A stretch of DNA of 64,000 nt from Trichosporon coremiiforme (taxonomy: Eukaryota > Basidiomycota > Tremellomycetes > Trichosporonales > Trichosporonaceae): positions 1,707,686 through 1,771,685 of the forward strand of contig BCJJ01000006.1 in NCBI GenBank assembly GCA_039545355.1. Reading direction: 5' to 3'. A program made the translations under genes and the position numbers. The notes beneath the pieces were generated by a model. That model saw only the letters and a program-made list of their open reading frames with translations. It was not told where the DNA came from and did not search any database. Below, one piece after another: positions 1-11,180 of the stretch (position 1 is the stretch's first letter; the number at the start of each line of letters is the position of its first letter).

Positions 1-1954
1 CAGGCGAGCGGACCGCCTTGCGCGAGCAGCGCCGCGTTCGCGTGCGCAATTTGCCGCAATGACGTCGTCCGCAGCGTTCGGCTCTCGACCTCGCCGAGTT
101 TCTCCTCGCCGTCCACGAGCCACTCCTCTGCACGCTCGAGCGCCTCGCCCGGCTGGGTGTTAGCTCATCAGGGACCTCCATCAGCTGATACTCACCGTGA
201 CCCGGTCGAGGGCTTTCCGCGCCGCCTGCCAGTCATCCCACGACGGCTTCAACAGCGCGCCCCGAAGCGCCAGCTTGTGCCGAAGCATGAACTGGTTTTT
301 CGGTACGGAGACCTTGCTGGCTGGGATGGCAGTGTATAGCTGTAACGTCAGTTCAAGTCACAGAGCAGACAACTCACGAGGACCATCGCCGAGGCAATGC
401 TGAGCCAAGCTGCAGCCCAGCGCGCCTGCCAAGCATTGTCGAGCACGGAGCGCGCTCCAGCCACCTTTGCGATCCACCACCACATCATGCGGCGCTCATC
501 GTGGCCAACGAGACCGAGATCAAAGGCGAGCAGGCTAGCATTCAGCTGGCAGTCGAGCGCACGCCCTTGCAAAATCTTGATGAGCGGTGCGGCTGCGGGG
601 CATTTCCGTGTCAACCGCGTCGCAGCTGCTGCCTGCTCCGTCCATGTCCGCGCGTAGTGCTCATATTGTCTTCGCGTCCGCGCAGGGTTCTGCAGCGCCG
701 AACTCAAGGTTGCAGCGAGAGTCTGGGGTTAGCTCATGGAGGCAGTAAGCTAACTCACTCCGCCGGTGATGTCCCGGATGTAAGAGAAGGACCATCGATC
801 CTCCTTTGCTATCGCTGCGTCGATGGTGGGCATAACGTCTCCGGCGCCGATGTCGTCGAGCCATTCGTCCATCATCTCATTGACAGGGTGATTGTCCACA
901 AGCAGAACCTGAAGTCAGCTATAGCTGCGAAGTTTGCTGAGCTCACCTTCCACAGCGCCCGCACGACGGGCAGCATCTCGCCGCGCCCTCGCAGTAGTGC
1001 CATCTCGCGCTCGCGCAGATCCAGCTTTAAGAGCGCTCGCGCATACTCCATGTCCTCCATAGCGTGAGCAAACGTTGCCCACGTTTCGGCGTGCCCCGGC
1101 ATCGTAAGCGTCGGCAGCGGCATGTTCTGGCGGAGGAACGGCGCAACATTGTCAAACGCCCAGTCGACCTTTGCGCTCTCGGGCGCAAGGTGGATGGGCC
1201 CAGGACGGCGCGCGACCTTGAGGCTCAGCGTGTCCATCCACGTCAGCTGGAAGTTCAACCGGTTCACGACCTGGACCCAAGCGTTGGCATCCCACTCCGG
1301 CCCGTGGTCGCCGCTGAGGAGCCAGCGCGCACAGCTCGAGACGTTCGCACGCACGTCGTCGATGCTCTCCGTCGTCTCGAGCGGGACGCCGTACGTGTCC
1401 AGCCATGTGTCCTCGCCGTCGCGCACGGCGCCGCTGTCCAGTACGGCGTAGTATGCCACCTCGATGCTTTTGGCGTAGGCGAGTACGAAAGCGCGCAAAG
1501 AGGCGCAAGAGGCTTCAGCCTGATAGAACGAGGGGTCGGATTCCGGAACGTTCGGCTGCAGAGATAGCGGATTGTGGTAGTGGAGTGACGTGAGGAAGGT
1601 CTGCGCCACTGTCCCGCCTCGCAGCCATGCGACCTCACGAGCAGCCATCTCGTCCATGATCCAGCAGACCTGAACGGGCGACAGCGCAGCGTGTGGGTCA
1701 AACTCGCCGTGCGGGTTGAAGTTGACTCCCCAGTCCATAGCGGGATCCATCATCTGTCGTCAGCTCTGGAACCGGGTTCGTCCAGCTGCCAGCTGTTTGC
1801 CCTACTCACTTCGAGAGCGTTCATCGCTTCGAGGTACGTCAAGCTGTCTGGCTTGATGACCTGTCCGGGGTCCAGACCTGCTGTCAGCTAATCAACCGCA
1901 GACCTCAAGCTCACTGGACGCAGCATTCTGCAGCCAGTCCTTTATGTCGACCAT
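1..1954 (-). CDS. MAK10: NatC N-terminal acetyltransferase auxiliary subunit Mak10/NAA35 (3' part off the window)
   Basis: Auxiliary, ribosome-anchoring subunit of the NatC complex, which acetylates the N-terminus of Met-hydrophobic proteins co-translationally. Exons read on the minus strand: 1954-1915, 1877-1810, 1753-947, 908-759, 722-378, 339-196 and 152 to the left edge; all phases agree. The N-terminus carries the Mak10 signature: an acidic start (MVDIKDW), then DSLTYLEAMNALE joined across an intron to MMDPAMDWG, then FDPHAALSPVQVCWIMDEM, matching the family's 'EAMSALE-MDPKMD' and 'VCWI(L/M)D' blocks. The middle has the NP-x-RxRRQ segment seen in the family. The start is the first ATG in frame before the conserved acidic helix. 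Introns are 37-56 nt with gctgac/gctaac branch points. The gene is divergent from the next gene (about 750 bp apart). The C-terminus is missing only because the window ends. Confidence 0.9.
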
Positions 1955-2705
1955 GGTGGGCGTGACGACGGCGTCAGAGTGGGCGATCGATTCAAGAAGG
2001 AAGACAGGAGCTGAGCTGAGCGACGCCCTCCGGCAGGAAAGGTGAGATTGAGGCGCCGACTCTTGGACACCGGGGGATGCGGGGCCCAAGTTTAAATGCG
2101 CTGGCTTTTCGCGTTGAAGGTTCGAAACATGAGAGCGCCTTTCACGTGACCCCACATGAGGCTCGGCCCAGTTCCCAGGGTTTTCATAGCCCGCAGGCGT
2201 GCAGGCGGTGCGGGTGCGCTGGCTTGGGAGCAGAGCTGCTCCTGGTGGCCCTAGTGGGCCAAGGCCCGATGTAAGACCTAGGACTTGCTGCGCCCTGTGT
2301 GCGAAGTCGCGTTGCGTAGCCTCCTCGACACCAGCTGCCAGCTGCTCGCTCGTGCGCGGTGCGTGCCTCACTTCATCGCCTCCTTTGCTTTGATCTCCAT
2401 CCACAGCCTCGCACACACTTCCTCTTCCTCATTCATACCTCTCTCACATCTCTCGGCGACACTCGCGGCAACACCACCACCACCTAGCCCAGTCGCCCTC
2501 CCTACCCCGCCGCTCAATCACCCGGTGTCCGACACCTCGCCGGACAACCGTCCCAACCACCACCTCGCCAAGGGCCAAGAAAGAAGTACACAAGCGTTAG
2601 CCTTGCTTCTCACGCGTTGCCCTCGCACAGCAGCAATCTGTCATCGCCATCGATCTGTGAAATTGTTTCTCTAGTCGTCTCTCTCTCCGACTGAACCAGC
2701 ACACC
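1955..2705. promoter_or_regulatory. Divergent intergenic region, MAK10 / LEA-2-like gene
   Basis: About 750 bp between two divergent start codons. The right half (about 2400-2700) is rich in C and T, with many cctc/ctct runs, as is usual for fungal core promoters and 5' leaders. No clear TATA box is seen. No coding frame with family resemblance was found here. Confidence 0.5.
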
Positions 2706-3883
2706 ATGTCGCACCAGCACCAGCGGAACGGCAGCAACTACCAGGACCCCTACCTCGAGCCGGGGGCCGAGTACCTCGCCACGGACAAGGGCAGCACCAC
2801 GCAGGGCTCCTACATGGACGGACAGTATGGTGACCACCAGTACGGAAGCTACAACAACGCCGTGCCGGCGGACAAGCTCGACGATGATGGAGTCCACGCG
2901 CTCGGTGAGATCGCGCCTGGTCAGCGTCAGACAGCTGGTCGTGCCGGTCTCCAGAACCCTACGTCGAGCTTTGCGGCCATGGGCCCGCCGCCCCGTAGCA
3001 CTGGTATCCTCCGCGAGTGGCGAAAGGAGGAGCGTGGCCATCAGTGGGGCAAGGTGAGCTAGATGGACTCGTCGGAAGCTGATCAAACAGGGTGGACCTT
3101 GCATGGCCTTCCTGCGCCTGGCCGTCTGCTGCCTGCCGACGACCATTCTCTTGATCATCAGTATCATTCTTGCGATTATCATGGTGAGTTATAAGTCTTC
3201 TGAAAACAACTGACAGGCAGTACGTCCGACCTCCCTTCGTGACGCCCGCCTTCGACTTTGGTAGTGACAACATCGTCAAGGAGGGTGCGTCTCTGCTGCA
3301 GACGCAAAACGCCTCGATCACGGCCAACGGCTTCTACCTGCCGTTCGTGATCCCCTTCCTGGTCGGAAACCCGAACTGGTTCACGGCCGAGTTTTCCAAG
3401 ATCCAGGCCGATGTAACATATACACCTACCAGCACCAAGTTTGGTGAAGGTAAGCTCGAAAGCACTAAGATTGCTGCGTACAAAACATCGGCCTTGAACT
3501 TCCCCTTCAACGTCAAGTGAGTAGGCAGCTAGGGATCGTCTTGTGCAGAGCTGACATTGCCCAGCTGGACGACCACCTCGAGCACGGCCGGCAACAAGAA
3601 GGAGTTCATCACGTCGCTCCTGAACGACTGTGGGTGGAACGTTGCCTCGAATTCGGAGTCGACGCCGAAGGACTGGAACATGAAGCTCGCTCTCCACCTC
3701 ACGATCAAGGTGCTCAGCGTGAACATTGCCATTCCGACGATCAACGTCAACTCACTCGGCGTCCCGTGCCCCTTCAAGGGCGACGACATCAACACGCTCA
3801 AGGCCATCCTCCAGAACCTCAACACCATCCACAGCGACTCGAAGCGCGACAACAACGCCATCGAGGAGGCGAGCGAGCTCTGA
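2706..3883 (+). CDS. Membrane-anchored protein with an extracytoplasmic LEA-2-like domain, function unknown
   Basis: Exons 2706-3053, 3091-3183, 3221-3516 and 3565-3883 give 351 residues. Residues 1-116 are hydrophilic, rich in Tyr, Gln and Gly, and probably cytosolic. Exon 2 encodes a cysteine-containing start followed by one strong hydrophobic helix (about residues 121-147, LPTTILLIISIILAII). The remainder, about 200 residues, is a beta-rich region with N-x-S/T sites and the alternating pattern of fungal LEA-2-like domains, found on many single-pass plasma-membrane or vacuolar proteins. The LEA-2 assignment rests on overall architecture (short N-tail, one TM, conserved FNVNWT strand), not on a catalytic motif. 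No function is claimed. The gene ends tail-to-tail with ADE13. Confidence 0.8.
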
Positions 3884-4220
3884 TGCGCGTCAGCTAGCGT
3901 ATGAGCTCCCAAGGCGCGCGGCGTGGTGTGGCACTCAATCTGTACCCAACTCCGCCCACTGCTGCACCCGTGCGCCTCGCCTGGCCCGAACAATCTGTCG
4001 GTCGACCACCGACTTTCCTAACTTCTCCCTGATCCTCACCATCCCGACCTCTGACTTCCGGCTTGTCCGTAGTATGTAATGACCTAGAGATGCATCCGAA
4101 CATATTTGTACGAGTGTGGGGCTTTTGCTTGCAAAAAGATGAGGAAGAAATGAGATAGTTTTGTGTGCCGACCTGTTTGTTGAAACAGGCGAGAGAGTGC
4201 TAGATAACTTAGGAAGTCGC
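3884..4220. other. Convergent 3' region between LEA-2-like gene and ADE13
   Basis: Shared downstream region of two convergent genes, 337 bp. It holds AT-richer stretches near 4075-4165 that could carry poly(A) signals for both genes. No coding or RNA gene is visible. Confidence 0.5.
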
Positions 4221-5944
4221 TTAGACCGAGAGCTCGGCGGCCTTGACGTTCTTGATCTGGTCCTGGTACTTCTCGATGGCGGGGTTGACCCACTCGGCGA
4301 CGAACTCGTCGACCTGCTCGGGGGCGCGGCCGACAAAGGTCTTGGGGTCGAGGAGCTGGGGGAGCTGGTCAATGATGGGCGCAAAGTAGGGGTCGGCCTT
4401 GACGCGGTCGATGAGGTCGTTCTCGCCACCCTGCTCCTTGACGACGGCGCCGGCCTGGTGGGACAGGACGCGGATCTTCTCGTGGCACTCCTGCCTGTCG
4501 CCGCCGGCCTTGACGATGGCCATGATGATGTTCTCGGTCGCCATGAAGGGGAGCTCCTGCGATATCCTGCGCGCAATGACGGCGGGGTACACGACGAGAC
4601 CCTCGCAGACGTTCTGCAGCGTGGTGAGGAGAATGTCCGCGGTGAGGAAGGCCTCGGGCAGGGTCACGCGGCGGTTGGCCGAGTCGTCGAGCGTGCGCTC
4701 GAACCACTGCACAGACGAGGTCTGCAGCGCGTTCAGCTGCAGCACGTTGAGGTGGCGCGCGAGCGAGCAGAGACGCTCGCAACGCATCGGGTTGCGCTTG
4801 TACGCCATCGCCGACGAGCCGATCTGGTCCTTCTCGAACGGCTCCTCGACCTCCTTCAGGTTGGCGAGGAGGCGGATGTCGGTCGCCATCTTGTGGACGG
4901 ACGCGCCGAACGAGGCGAGGGGGCCCAGGACGTCGGCGTCAATCTTGCGCGAGTACGTCTGGCCGGTGACGGGGTAGGCGTAGCTGAAGCCCGAGAGCTC
5001 GGTGACGCGCTTGTCGAGCGCCTTGACCTTCTCGTGGTCGCCGTCAAAGAGGGCGAGGAACGAACCCTGCGTACCAGTGGTGCCCTTGACACCACGGAAG
5101 CCGAGGTCGTTGCGGGCACGCTCGAGGTTGCGCAGGTCCCAGAGAAGCTCCTGGATCCAGAGAGTGGCACGCTTGCCGACAGTGGTCAGCTGGGCGGGCT
5201 GGAAGTGGGTGAAACCGAGGGTAGGGAGGTCCTTGTACTTCTCGGCGAAGGCGGAGAGACGGGCGATGACGACGGCGAGCTTGGGGAGGAGGATGTCGAG
5301 ACCATCGCGGAGGAAGATCAGGTCGGCGTTGTCGGTGACGAAGCACGAGGTGGCGCCGAGGCTGACGTTAGCTGGAGGGATCTTGGAAGCTGTGCGATCG
5401 GAAGACTCACTGGATGATGGGGGCGGCCTCGGGAGCAACGGTGCCAAAGGTGTGGACGTGAGCCATGACGTCGTCTGCGGCGGTCAGTGCGTGTTCGCGC
5501 AGTGCAGCAGGGCTGGTGATCCCGAGATATCTGAGCTCGGACAGGTACGACGCCGACTGCACTGAAGGTTGTACAGCGGGTCAAGTCGGAAACGCAAACT
5601 CACGACGACGCTTCTTCTCCTCCTCGGCGGCAACCTTCATCTGAGCCTCGTCGAGGTCGAGGTGCTCCTTCATCTGCTCAATGGCCTTGTCAGAGATGGG
5701 GAGACCGAGCTCCTTCTCCGCAATGGCGAGGTTGAGCCAGAGCTTGCGCCAGGTACCGAAACGGGTCTGGACGTCAGTTGCTGTCACTTGCGGTCCCACG
5801 TTTGTTAATCGCCGATACGCACACCGGCAGAGAAGAGCTTGCTCATCTCCTTGGACGCATAGCGCCTGCGCGAGATGTCAGTGCCATGTCTCTCCACGAT
5901 AGCAGTGTAGCTCACGAGGACAGGGGGGTCTGGTACGAGTCCAT
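4221..5944 (-). CDS. ADE13: Adenylosuccinate lyase
   Basis: Catalyses two beta-eliminations of de novo purine synthesis (SAICAR to AICAR, adenylosuccinate to AMP, each releasing fumarate), in the cytosol as a homotetramer. Exons on the minus strand: 5944-5916, 5865-5823, 5766-5604, 5474-5411 and 5361-4221, giving 479 residues, the usual length for the eukaryotic enzyme. The start [14 protein letters not shown] and the following [14 protein letters not shown] are characteristic. Catalytic blocks are present: [11 protein letters not shown] (about residue 79), the T-H-F-Q block (about 149) and the fumarate-lyase signature [11 protein letters not shown] (about 280). The three small 5' exons were placed by family alignment and phase; the second uses donor GT at 5822 so that GG-T joins TRFG. 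The gene is divergent from MDH about 1 kb away. Confidence 0.97.
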
Positions 5945-6986
5945 GGTTGTGGGTGGGTTGGTTTGCCCGGAAAAAAGTTGATGGAAATTGAGTTAGGCTA
6001 GGCCTTGCGGCTGATAAAAGTCGGCTCAGCGGCCTCAACGACTCATGACGATCGGGCAGTTGAGGAACCAGTGATAGGGGTCCTCCACTCAGTGGTGGAC
6101 ATGAAAGACATCTAAGCACACGTATTAAGCCACGCGAACGCCATTCCAGGTCGCCAGTTCGCGATTCAGGGTTCTTGGTGCCCGCACCTCCACCTCGCAA
6201 TGTGTCCATCCAACCGGAGGACGGAGGGCCGACCGGGTCCACTTGTAGCGGTTGTCACGGTTGCTGCGGGGCCGCAAGTGACGGCGCTTGTCGGCATGGA
6301 GATATATGCGTCCGACAGAGCCGCGAGTGCCGGTGCAAGAGACCAGGGGCTCGGAAGTGATGTGTGCCTTAGCCGCGAGATAGACGCGGAGTGGTGAATG
6401 GCCATAGCCCAGGCTGGCAAGCAACAGCAACATCAGGCATGTCATCGGGCGGATAGGAATAGCCGAAATAGTTCCCCAGGCTTCCACTGTGCTGTCGTCG
6501 CGACCCCCCAGTTCCCATACAGCTGGGCCTAGCTGGGCCAGGCGTCCTGAGGGCCGTGCTGCCGTGGGCCGCTGAGACGCTGAGCATCAGGAGATTAGGG
6601 CCCTTGCGTCACGTCAAGCGAGAGAGAGCACGCAGTGCCCAGCTCAGCGCAGCATCAGCACGCGGACGCTCCGGTGCCCGGTGCAGCACCGATCAGCCAG
6701 CCCAGTCAGGTCAGACGGTCAGCCAGCCAGCCGCTGCATCCGCCCTGGGATCACCAAGCCATGCCAGCCAGCCAGCCAGGTGCCCCCATGGCGAGCTTCC
6801 TCGCTGCCTCTCCCATCACTTATTACCCGAGCATCCTCTCTTGATTCTTCCACGTCTCTCATCTGACTCTTCTCACCCAACCCCCCATCTAACTTTCAAT
6901 CAGTGAGCAGCATCGCAGTCGTCGTACGCTCTGCACACATTGCGACGACCTTCCTCGTCGTATCAGTACTGACATCTTCCCCAGAC
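5945..6986. promoter_or_regulatory. Divergent intergenic region, ADE13 / MDH
   Basis: About 1.04 kb. Near 6655-6785 there is a run of interspersed cagccagc units on the MDH side. From 6830 to 6985 the sequence becomes C/T-rich, consistent with the MDH core promoter and leader. Reading frames in the interval have no family resemblance. Confidence 0.5.
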
Positions 6987-8420
6987 ATGGTCAAGGTCGC
7001 TGTCTGTGGTGCCGCCGGTAAGTCTGGGCTCAGCCAATGATACAACGCCGAGCGGACCGATACTAACCATGCATCAGGTGGTATCGGCCAGCCCCTCTCG
7101 CTCCTCCTCAAGCTCAACCCCCTCGTCACTGAGCTCGCCCTCTACGATGTCGTCAACTCCCCCGGTGTAAGTGGGCCGGGCCGTTCGGCTAATATTCGGT
7201 GATGTTCCAGGAGCTTGTGTTGACCTTCTTCCCAGGTTGCTGCCGACCTCTCGCACATCAACACTGCCGCCCAGGTCGAGGGTTTCCTCCCCAAGGACGA
7301 CGGCGTCACGAAGGCCCTCAAGGGTGCCAAGCTCGTTGTCATCCCCGCCGGTGTCCCCCGCAAGCCTGGTATGACGTGAGTACTGAGATGGATCACCGAG
7401 ATCCCTGTGAACCCATCACTTTCGAAGAGCCAGGCACCCGCTAACGCACCCACAGCCGTGACGACCTCTTCGTATGTCTGAGAAACTCCACGACACTTGT
7501 GATAGATCGCTGACCACATTGCTTCTGTCACCCGGCTTGTTATGAAAAACGCGTGTCCCCCATATACAGAAGGTACGTCGTGCTTCGAAAGATTGCCCGA
7601 TGGTCTCAGTGATCGACATCGGTGATCACAACCGAAGACCAACTCGTGCGGGCATCCGAACATAGGCTGACAGACCCCCCAGGTCAACGCTGGTATCTGC
7701 CAGTCGCTCGCCCAGTCCATTGCCGACGCTTGCCCTGACGCCTTCATCCTCGTCATCTCCAACCCCGTCAACTCGACCGTCCCCGTCTTCGCCGAGACCC
7801 TGAAGAAGGCTGGCTCTTACGACCCCCGCCGTCTCTTCGGTGTCACCACCCTCGACGTTGTCCGCGCCGCCACCTTCTCCGCCACCGTCGCCGGCAAGCC
7901 CCAGGACGCTGCCAAGTACAAGGTCCCCGTCATCGGCGGCCACTCTGGCAAGACCATCGTTCCCCTCCTCTCCCAGTCCGACCCCGCCCTTCCCTCGTCT
8001 GTCCTTGACGACGCGTCGAAGCGCGACGCTCTCGTCAACCGCATTCAGTTCGGTGGTGACGAGGTCGTCAAGGCCAAGGACGGTGCTGGCTCTGCCACCC
8101 TCTCCATGGCTTACGCCGGCGCCGAGTTCGCCAACTGGGTCCTCGAGGCCGCCTTCAACGGCAAGCCCTCCAAGGTCCAGTCCTACATCGACCTTTCTGC
8201 CCACCCCGACGGCAAGAAGATCTGGCAGGAGCTCGGTAAGGAGGTCCAGTGGTTCTCCGTCAACATCGAGCTTGGCAAGGACGGCGTTCAGAACATCCTC
8301 CCCATCGGCAAGGTCTCCGACAACGAGAAGGACCTCATCAAGGAGGCCGTCGAGGAGCTCGGCCCCAACATCAAGAAGGGTGTCGACTTCGCTGGCGCTC
8401 CCCCTTCGCAGAAGCTCTAA
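6987..8420 (+). CDS. NAD-dependent malate dehydrogenase
   Basis: Interconverts malate and oxaloacetate with NAD(H). Exons 6987-7017, 7078-7166, 7236-7375, 7456-7471, a proposed 3-nt exon 7570-7572, and 7683-8420, giving 338 residues. Visible motifs: nucleotide-binding GAAGGIGQ at residues 8-15, substrate-loop arginines R82 (GVPRKPG) and R88 (TRDDLF), [21 protein letters not shown], and the catalytic histidine in IGGHSGKT (H180). The chain starts almost directly at the Rossmann strand, so no mitochondrial presequence is evident from this ATG; a cytosolic isoform is the simplest reading. The bacterial-type MDH line has exactly one residue between DLF and VNAG; the 3-nt exon AAG (Lys) supplies it. 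The coding sequence is strongly biased to C-ending codons, as in highly expressed genes. Confidence 0.96.
7570..7572 (+). other. Candidate 3-nt microexon of MDH
   Basis: The bases tacag|AAG|gtacgt form a perfect acceptor-exon-donor. Upstream intron 7472-7569 (98 nt), downstream intron 7573-7682 (110 nt, with ggctgac before the final cag). Inclusion adds one lysine in a position that is occupied in homologues; skipping keeps frame but deletes a residue. Confidence 0.6.
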
Positions 8421-8919
8421 GCGCATTTCCGTCTTGGTGCAAAAGTAGATTTGGTTTCGCAGTAGTGCAGTAACCGATATAAAAAGATGAATGAAGTAGC
8501 AAGCAACGATGACACAACCGTGGCGTCTTATCTGGTCATCGGCAATCTAGAGGAACGTGTTGGCCCACTTTGCGTGCCGTGCTGGCTTCCTGCTTACATA
8601 CTTTATGAGCAACAAGCAATGCGGCTTTGTCAGTGTACGAATCTGTGTGCCGTGCATCAAGACCGTTGATGAGCAAGCCCGGACACTTGAAGACCGGACA
8701 TGCACATGTACGGTGTCTGGGCGCTGGCTGATGAAATGGGCTGTCAGCCAGTCCGCTGAGTCAGCACGTTTACAATCGGAAATATCGCGTCACTACCCCA
8801 AAATCGTCACACGCTACTGACGCCACACGTACCCTCCCTCACCGCGACCGCGCCGTATATTGATCAGCCAGCTTCTTCTCTCCTCTTCTCTTCTCCCAAC
8901 CAACACATCATCATCAACA
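8421..8919. other. Intergenic, MDH 3' region and thioredoxin promoter
   Basis: About 500 bp. The first 80 bp are AT-richer, with gatataaaaag, and are likely 3' UTR or poly(A) region. The last 60 bp are C/T-rich, ending in aacacatcatcatcaaca before the thioredoxin ATG. A tatattgatc stretch at about 8854-8863 could serve as a weak TATA-like element. Confidence 0.4.
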
Positions 8920-10286
8920 ATGGGCGTCAAGGTTATCAAGAACAAGGCTGAGTTCGACGAGCTCGTGAGTACTCTCCTATGCCAGTCTCGGCACTCGGAA
9001 CATCTTTGGGCGGCTCGGCGAAGTACGGCTTTGCATTGCAGCTCGCAGACAGTGTCCCACCTTCCTCGGATGTCTAGGCACTGTGCGACATTCATCTGTG
9101 GCGCACACGTCGGCGTGACATCCGATAAGCTAGACTGCTGCATGTTCTGTCGATCGCCTTGAGAGTGTCACAGCTTCGGAGTGGAGTGCCCTTCCGCGAA
9201 AGAACGTGGCCAAACATTACCATCGGCTTCGATGAGCTACCAAAGCCGTGCTCGCTAGCCAGCGGTCTCTTAGCGTCCTGCTGGTGTGAGCGCTGCATCG
9301 ACCTAACCTTGGCTTGACGTTTGCAAGTGCAGTGGCTGACTCCTTTCTCAGATCTCCTCGTCCAAGCCCACCGTCGTCGACTTCTGGGCCACCTGGTGCG
9401 GACCCTGCAAGATCATTGGCCCCCACTTCGCCAAGCTCGAGGACAAGTACCCCGGTGTCACCTTCGCCAAGGTCGACATTGAGGAGGTCGGCGTGAGTGT
9501 TATGTCGTGATGGAGTGAACGGCTGGAATTGGTCGGAGCTGGGATATGAGCTGCGTGCTGCGAAAGGAAAACCCCGCATACGTTGGGTCATGTGCCTGCT
9601 GCCGGCGGCACGTTCGGCTGGTCAAGTCTTGCTGAGCTTCGATCGCTGGAGCGTGCAGCTTGGGAGCTTGGAGCTCGGCTTTAGAGTTGCGGCTCTGAGA
9701 CCGTGTCTGTGAGATTGAGCGCGCCGGGGTGCGAAGCTCTCTCGCCGATCGAGACAACTTCCCCTGCGAGCTTTGGCATTCGTTGTGCCAAGCTCAAGCT
9801 CCAAGCTACCAGCTCCAGCCTGCTCCAGCTGCATTCCAGCCAGAGCGAACGGGGTACCTCGCCTTCACCGCACAGCGAGAGGCGGGTCGAGGTTGTGCTA
9901 GAGGGACCCGGGCTCAGTCACTCTTGTTTTGAAAATTGCACAAAGCTTACAGATCACAGGACGTCGCCCAGGAGCAGGGCATCAAGGCCATGCCCACCTT
10001 CAAGGCTTACAAGGACGGCCAGGTCATCGACGAGTTCACCGGTGCCGTTCCCGCCAAGCTCAACGTGAGTACAATTGCTTGACTCGGTTCCCTTGCTGGT
10101 GGCTCGTCAGCAGACCGCCAGGTGATAAGCGCCGCGTGACTGGAATTGATCGGTGACGCCCGTCCTGTGGTGTGCGCCGACTAACACGGTGACCGATAGC
10201 CTGCTCCGCGGTTGAATCACAAGCTGCTCGAACTCCCTTTGATCTAAGCTAACGCCCAGGCTCTCCTCGACAAGGTCTCCGCCTAA
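8920..10286 (+). CDS. Thioredoxin
   Basis: Small dithiol-disulfide oxidoreductase of the cytosolic thioredoxin type, electron donor to peroxiredoxins, ribonucleotide reductase and methionine sulfoxide reductase. Exons 8920-8964, 9352-9492, 9960-10064 and 10260-10286, giving 105 residues, the normal length. The active site WCGPC lies at residues 30-34, the preceding strand is VVDFWATW, and the cis-proline block is KAMPTFKAYKDGQ. No targeting extension is present. The gene is odd for this window: its introns (387, 467 and 195 nt) total about 1.05 kb against 318 bp of coding sequence, whereas most introns nearby are under 120 nt. Intron 2 contains an imperfect long hairpin, listed separately. 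Confidence 0.96.
9645..9829 (+). repeat. Imperfect inverted repeat inside thioredoxin intron 2
   Basis: The 11-mer agcttggagct (9665-9675) has an exact reverse complement agctccaagct at 9797-9807. Outside it, gctggagc (9645-9652) matches gctccagc at 9822-9829 (and again at 9812-9819). Together they allow a stem spanning about 31 nt with an internal loop, closing about 120 nt of intron. Confidence 0.6.
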
Positions 10287-11089
10287 ACGCGACCCATCTA
10301 GAGAATGAGATGCAGTGAAGTCAAAAAGCAGCGCCCCTCTGACGCAACACTGACCTGAAATTCCTCAATCGCAGCCGATGACATAGTGAACTGATCCTAA
10401 GCTCGCGGTACAAGCTCAAGGCCGAAGTTTACAGTGATGGCGTACCAGACGCCGGGCCCGGAATAGACTTTGCGTGCCGCCGTGACAGTCTCGAGAGACA
10501 AGACCGGCGCGTTTCAGCCTGGAGCAAAACCCAAACTCGACTGTACATCTCGGAGGAGAACACAATATGACGCTGACGCTATGCTGAATCAGCACAGGCA
10601 GTACTGACGTAGTGTCGGAGGGTAGGGCGCAGGTCCTGATCGCGGTCGAAGGTCGAAACGAGGCAGGGTAGACGGCTGGAAAGTTATCGACGAACATCAA
10701 CATTCGCTCCAGCTTGCTGGGGCGGTACATGGAGCCTCTGTCGACTCTGCCGGTCCGGTACGGGAGGGGTCGAGGTTGGCTTTGGCGTGCCATCGTTCCA
10801 TCGTTCACTTCGCTCGCTTGTGTTGGGATGTGTCATACCAAGAACGCGCGGACCGGGCGCCGGATCCAGCGTTCGGCGGGCGAATGTTGAGTCGTAGTTC
10901 CGGGGTGAAAGTAAGTGCGACCGTTCGACTCGAGTTATGGCATGCGAAGGCCAGCGCGCGGGATGTCGCGGGATGTGTCGATGGGGACAGGTTGACAGAG
11001 CTAGTCTTGGCGAGGGCTGTGAGTGACGCTGAGTAGGCCCGCATGGCGACGCAAGATCGACGAAGAAACGTCAATGGGAGTGCGATGTG

Positions 11090-11180
11090 GACCAAGCGAG
11101 GAAGATACGACGAGGAAGACACGGAGGCGGACACGACGAGGAAGACACCGCGAGGAAGACACCACGAGGAGAACCGAAGA
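11090..11180 (+). repeat. GA-rich imperfect tandem repeat
   Basis: Five to six diverged copies of a cgaggaagacac-like unit (about 12-15 nt) follow one another: agcgaggaagatacga, cgaggaagacacgg, cgaggaagacaccg, cgaggaagacacca and so on. This is a strand-asymmetric purine tract in the gene-free interval. It has no coding meaning that I can see. Confidence 0.6.

Noticed and set aside
4161..5417. 418-codon frame antisense to ADE13
   Set aside because: Mirror image of a codon-biased gene (Leu/Val/Glu/Asp-rich reverse frame). ADE13 on the other strand is certain.
8409..8417. C-terminal QKL of malate dehydrogenase as a peroxisomal PTS1
   Set aside because: The last two residues fit, but Gln at position -3 is outside the usual S/A/C consensus; too weak to claim dual targeting.
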